This document shows positions 6,693-9,019 of a stretch of DNA of 9,019 nt, one piece after another. Below the pieces are notes generated by a model. That model did no database searches. It saw only the letters and a list, made by a program, of their open reading frames with translations, and was not told where the DNA came from. The stretch is from Caulobacteraceae bacterium. GTDB lineage: Bacteria > Pseudomonadota > Alphaproteobacteria > Caulobacterales > Caulobacteraceae. Each line of letters starts with the position of its first letter. Position 1 is the stretch's first letter. Location: contig CANGEH010000071.1 of NCBI GenBank assembly GCA_947452665.1, positions 1-9,019 of the forward strand. The letters run 5' to 3'. A program made the translations under genes and the position numbers.

Positions 6693-6834
6693 GGGGCGCT
6701 CACAAGGTTAAGGTGGCCATTTGCCCTAATTTGAAGCCGCTTGAAAAGCCCAAGCTTAGCCCTTGACGCAGATTGCGCTCACGGCCGATGCGGTTACAGT
6801 CCCTTGCGACTGATTTGCCTTAAGGACCACAGCC
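6693..6834. other. Divergent intergenic region, dehydrogenase / ABC ATPase
   Basis: These 142 bases must hold the promoters of both outward-facing genes. On the plus strand TTGACGC (6763-6769) matches the alphaproteobacterial -35 pattern exactly, but no convincing -10 follows at 10-14 or 17 bases. TTGAAGCCGCTTGAA (around 6731-6745) carries a TTGAA direct repeat with a 10-base period and an inner AAGC-C-GCTT inverted repeat, a possible regulator site. Neither is secure. Confidence 0.25.
6822..6826 (+). promoter_or_regulatory. Ribosome binding site supporting a TTG start
   Basis: AAGGA ends eight bases before TTG 6835. No ATG or GTG near the beginning of the first ABC domain fits better, so the TTG is taken as the start. 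Confidence 0.6.
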
Positions 6835-8652
6835 TTGACCCCCAACCCAACGCCGCCGGTTTTGGCCGTTACGGATCTAAAGATCAGCTTTTCGACCCAT
6901 GATGGTCTGGTCGAGGCGGTCAAGGGGGTCAGCCTTTCGGTGGATGCAGGCCAGTGTCTGGGCGTGGTCGGCGAGAGTGGCTCGGGCAAGAGCCAAACCT
7001 TTATGACTATCATGGGCCTCTTGGCCGCCAATGGACGGGCCAGCGGCGCGGTTCGTTTCAAGGGCGAAGACATATTGGGCTTGAGCGCCGCCAAGCTCAA
7101 CCGCGTGCGCGGCTCGAAAATGGCGATGATTTTTCAAGATCCGCTGACCGCACTGACCCCGCATGTGCGGATTGGCGAGCAGATTGCCGAGCCCTTGCGC
7201 CTGCATCTGGGCCTGAGCCATACCGATGCCATGGCGCGGGCCAAGGCCTGGCTGGACCGGGTAAGAATTCCAGAAGCCGCGCGTCGGCTAAATCAGTATC
7301 CCCACGAGCTTTCCGGCGGCATGCGCCAGCGGGTTATGATAGCGGGCGCCATGGCCGGCGATCCGGCCCTGTTGATTGCCGATGAGCCGACCACAGCGCT
7401 GGATGTCACGGTCCAGTCCGAGATCCTCGATCTTATGGCCGAGCTCAAGGCCGAGACGGGCACGGCCATGGTGCTGATTACCCATGATATGGGCGTGATT
7501 GCTAGGCTGGCCGATACGGTTTGCGTGATGAAGGACGGCGTGTTTGTCGAACAGGGCACAGCCCAAGGCGTGTTTTCCAGTCCCGTCACCGCCTATACCC
7601 GCCAGCTTCTAGACGCCATCCCACGCCTTGACCGCGAAGGGCGTGGAGGTCGGCCGGTCTTGTCGCCCGTCACCGATGACGCCGCCGTGGTGGTTGAGGG
7701 CCATGACCTCAAGGTCTGGTATCCGCTCGACAATGGCCTGTTTGCGCCCAAAAAGATCCTGCGCGCCGTGGACGGTGTCAGCTTTCACGTCCGTCAGGGC
7801 GAGACCCTCGGCGTGGTCGGCGAAAGCGGCTGTGGCAAGACCACCTTATCGCGCGCCATCCTGGCCCTGGTTCCCGCAACCGAAGGCACGGTTACGGTTC
7901 TCGGCAGCGAGATAACCCAGGCGGATCGCGCGGCCTTGAAAAAGGCCCGCAAGGACCTGCAGATTGTGTTTCAGGACCCCTTGGCCAGCCTTGATCCGCG
8001 CATGACCATAGGCTCATCCATGGCCGAGCCGTTGCAGGTCTATCGCGGCGATCTGGACGCCAAAGGGCGCGAGCAAGAAGTGCGGGCCATGATGCAAAGG
8101 GTTGGCCTGTCGCCCGACCTGATCAACCGCTATCCGCACGAATTATCCGGCGGCCAGAACCAGCGCGTTGGTATTGCCCGGGCAATGATGCTCAAGCCGA
8201 AACTAGTGATTTGTGACGAGGCGGTCTCGGCGCTCGATGTTTCCATCAGGGCTCAGATTATCGACCTCCTGATCGATCTGCAAAAAGACCTCGGCATGGC
8301 CATGATCTTTATCAGCCATGATCTGGCCGTGGTGCGCGAGATCAGCCACCGGGTCATGGTGCTCTATCTTGGCCGGGTGATGGAAGAAGCCCCAACCTCC
8401 ACACTGTTTGCCCACCCCCAGCACCCCTATACCCGCGCGCTTCTGGCCGCCGCCTTGATCCCGGATCCGGAACTTGAGCGCGCACGCAAGCGGGTGCGGC
8501 TGAACGGCGAACCGGCCAGTCCGCTGGACCCACTCGCCGGCCTGCAATTCTTGCCATCGCGCCTGCCCTTGAGTGAGACAGACCCCATCTATGTGCCGCA
8601 ATTGCTGCAGATCGCGCCCGGGCACCTGGTGGCAGAATATGACGCGGTCTGA
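6835..8652 (+). CDS. Fused two-domain ABC transporter ATPase (DppD-DppF / YejF / GsiA type)
   Basis: A 605-residue protein with two complete ATP-binding domains in one chain, of the kind that drives peptide or glutathione importers at the inner membrane. First domain: Walker A GESGSGKS 46-53, Q-loop Gln101, signature LSGGMRQR 159-166, Walker B ending Asp183-Glu184, H-loop His217. Second domain: GESGCGKT 329-336, Gln380, signature LSGGQNQR 437-444 (Asn where Arg is usual), Asp461-Glu462, His495. Both sites look catalytically intact. The C-terminus keeps the frame of the oligopeptide/dipeptide transporter motif (SPLDPLAG...APGHLVAEY, 562-602), but every usual cysteine is replaced (Leu570, Leu577, Pro584, Glu601). 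No permease or binding-protein gene is adjacent, so it either serves a transporter encoded elsewhere or is an orphan. Start is TTG with AAGGA upstream. Confidence 0.95.
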   Translation: MTPNPTPPVLAVTDLKISFSTHDGLVEAVKGVSLSVDAGQCLGVVGESGSGKSQTFMTIMGLLAANGRASGAVRFKGEDILGLSAAKLNRVRGSKMAMIFQDPLTALTPHVRIGEQIAEPLRLHLGLSHTDAMARAKAWLDRVRIPEAARRLNQYPHELSGGMRQRVMIAGAMAGDPALLIADEPTTALDVTVQSEILDLMAELKAETGTAMVLITHDMGVIARLADTVCVMKDGVFVEQGTAQGVFSSPVTAYTRQLLDAIPRLDREGRGGRPVLSPVTDDAAVVVEGHDLKVWYPLDNGLFAPKKILRAVDGVSFHVRQGETLGVVGESGCGKTTLSRAILALVPATEGTVTVLGSEITQADRAALKKARKDLQIVFQDPLASLDPRMTIGSSMAEPLQVYRGDLDAKGREQEVRAMMQRVGLSPDLINRYPHELSGGQNQRVGIARAMMLKPKLVICDEAVSALDVSIRAQIIDLLIDLQKDLGMAMIFISHDLAVVREISHRVMVLYLGRVMEEAPTSTLFAHPQHPYTRALLAAALIPDPELERARKRVRLNGEPASPLDPLAGLQFLPSRLPLSETDPIYVPQLLQIAPGHLVAEYDAV

Positions 8653-8776
8653 TCGAACCGCTGGGCGGCTAGAGCCGATTTGACACTAGCGATTGCAGTT
8701 TGGGGGGCTGGCCGCTAGTTTGCCCACGCGTCCGATGGGGCTTTCCCAGCGGGCCTGACCAAGCATTGGTATTGTC
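8653..8776 (+). other. Intergenic region, ABC ATPase / threonine dehydratase
   Basis: These 124 bases hold small inverted repeats only: CGGC-TAGA-GCCG (8666-8677, followed by ATTT), which could be a weak terminator, and ACTAGCG (8685-8691) with CGCTAGT (8713-8719). TTGACAC at 8680-8686 resembles a -35 box, but I find no -10 at a proper distance. Confidence 0.25.
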
Positions 8777-9019
8777 ATGTCCTTGACCTTTGACCACATC
8801 CAGTCGGCTGCTGCGCGCCTAAAGGGCCATATTGAGCGCACGCCTTGTCGCCATTCGCGCACGCTTTCGGAGATTACCGGGGCAGAGGTCTGGGTGAAGT
8901 TTGAGAACCTGCAATTTACCGCCGCCTTTAAAGAGCGCGGCGCGCTGAACAAGCTGTCCTTGATGACGGCCGAGGAAAAAGGCCGCGGCGTCATTGCGGC
9001 GTCCGCCGGAAACCACGCC
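8777..9019 (+). CDS. Threonine dehydratase-like PLP enzyme, N-terminal part (runs off window)
   Basis: The first 81 residues of a fold-type II pyridoxal-phosphate enzyme, most like threonine ammonia-lyase, which deaminates threonine to 2-oxobutyrate for isoleucine synthesis or catabolism. Visible are the early HIERTP segment (18-23), WVKFENLQFTAAFKERGA (39-56) with Lys52 as the expected PLP Schiff-base lysine, and the cofactor-phosphate/substrate loop ASAGNHA (75-81) at the very edge. Serine dehydratase and serine racemase share these motifs. The presence of a C-terminal ACT domain, which would separate biosynthetic from catabolic types, lies outside the window. No clear ribosome site precedes ATG 8777. 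The gene is cut by the window end, not truncated in itself. Confidence 0.88.
   Translation, partial: MSLTFDHIQSAAARLKGHIERTPCRHSRTLSEITGAEVWVKFENLQFTAAFKERGALNKLSLMTAEEKGRGVIAASAGNHA

Noticed and set aside
6102..6734. 210-codon plus-strand open frame opposite the dehydrogenase gene
   Set aside because: It is a shadow of the Fe-ADH frame. The translation has a low-complexity Gly/Arg/Asp composition and no family motif.
6954..7915. Similar DNA stretches around the two Walker A regions of the ABC gene
   Set aside because: They are the ordinary result of homologous ABC domains in one chain, not a separate repeat element.
8680..8721. TTGACAC and GCTAGTTT as a promoter for the dehydratase gene
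   Set aside because: The boxes are 27 bases apart, too far for a functional pair.
1..9019. Search for a new defence, phage or mobile system
   Set aside because: All sizeable genes belong to recognised metabolic, transport or channel families. I see no integrase, transposase, direct-repeat array or abrupt composition change.

Overview
The window is a fairly GC-rich (about 60% by eye), densely coded piece of bacterial chromosome. Codon use favours G or C in third positions. The gene set fits an alphaproteobacterium: a KirBac-type potassium channel, a Tat-exported MsrB, an AGE-family sugar epimerase, and a fused two-domain peptide-transporter ATPase. GANTC is also strongly depleted, with 4 sites found by eye where base composition predicts roughly 30, as expected where CcrM methylates GANTC. 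Caulobacterales or a close relative is my best guess, but this is inference. I see no rRNA, tRNA, CRISPR array, insertion sequence, phage gene or broken gene.

Layout. Positions 3-71 probably hold the last codons of a plus-strand gene that enters from outside. A membrane acyltransferase (58-1062, +) and an SDR oxidoreductase (1123-1905, +) follow. They converge on a crotonase-family gene (1940-2743, -), with a perfect 9-bp hairpin in the 34-bp gap. The Tat-exported MsrB gene (2818-3303, -) lies upstream of the crotonase gene on the same strand. A 147-bp divergent region separates msrB from a KirBac-like channel gene (3451-4359, +), which is followed 6 bp later by an AGE-family epimerase/isomerase gene (4366-5562, +). 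The epimerase gene converges on an iron-containing alcohol dehydrogenase gene (5559-6692, -), and their stop codons overlap. A 142-bp divergent region leads to a TTG-started gene for a double ABC ATPase of the DppD-DppF/YejF type (6835-8652, +). The first 81 codons of a threonine dehydratase-like gene (8777 to the window end, +) close the window.

How the genes fit together. This is mostly housekeeping and catabolic metabolism in short transcription units, not one pathway. The likely units are [unknown]-acyltransferase-(SDR), msrB-crotonase, kirBac-AGE epimerase, and single genes for the dehydrogenase, the ABC ATPase and the dehydratase. Several proteins depart from textbook members of their families. 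The MsrB has no resolving cysteine, the crotonase has Gln where hydratases carry the first catalytic Glu, and the ABC ATPase has lost all cysteines of the usual C-terminal oligopeptide-transporter motif and has no permease genes beside it. I found no convincing sign of an undescribed multi-gene system; these deviations are the points worth checking.
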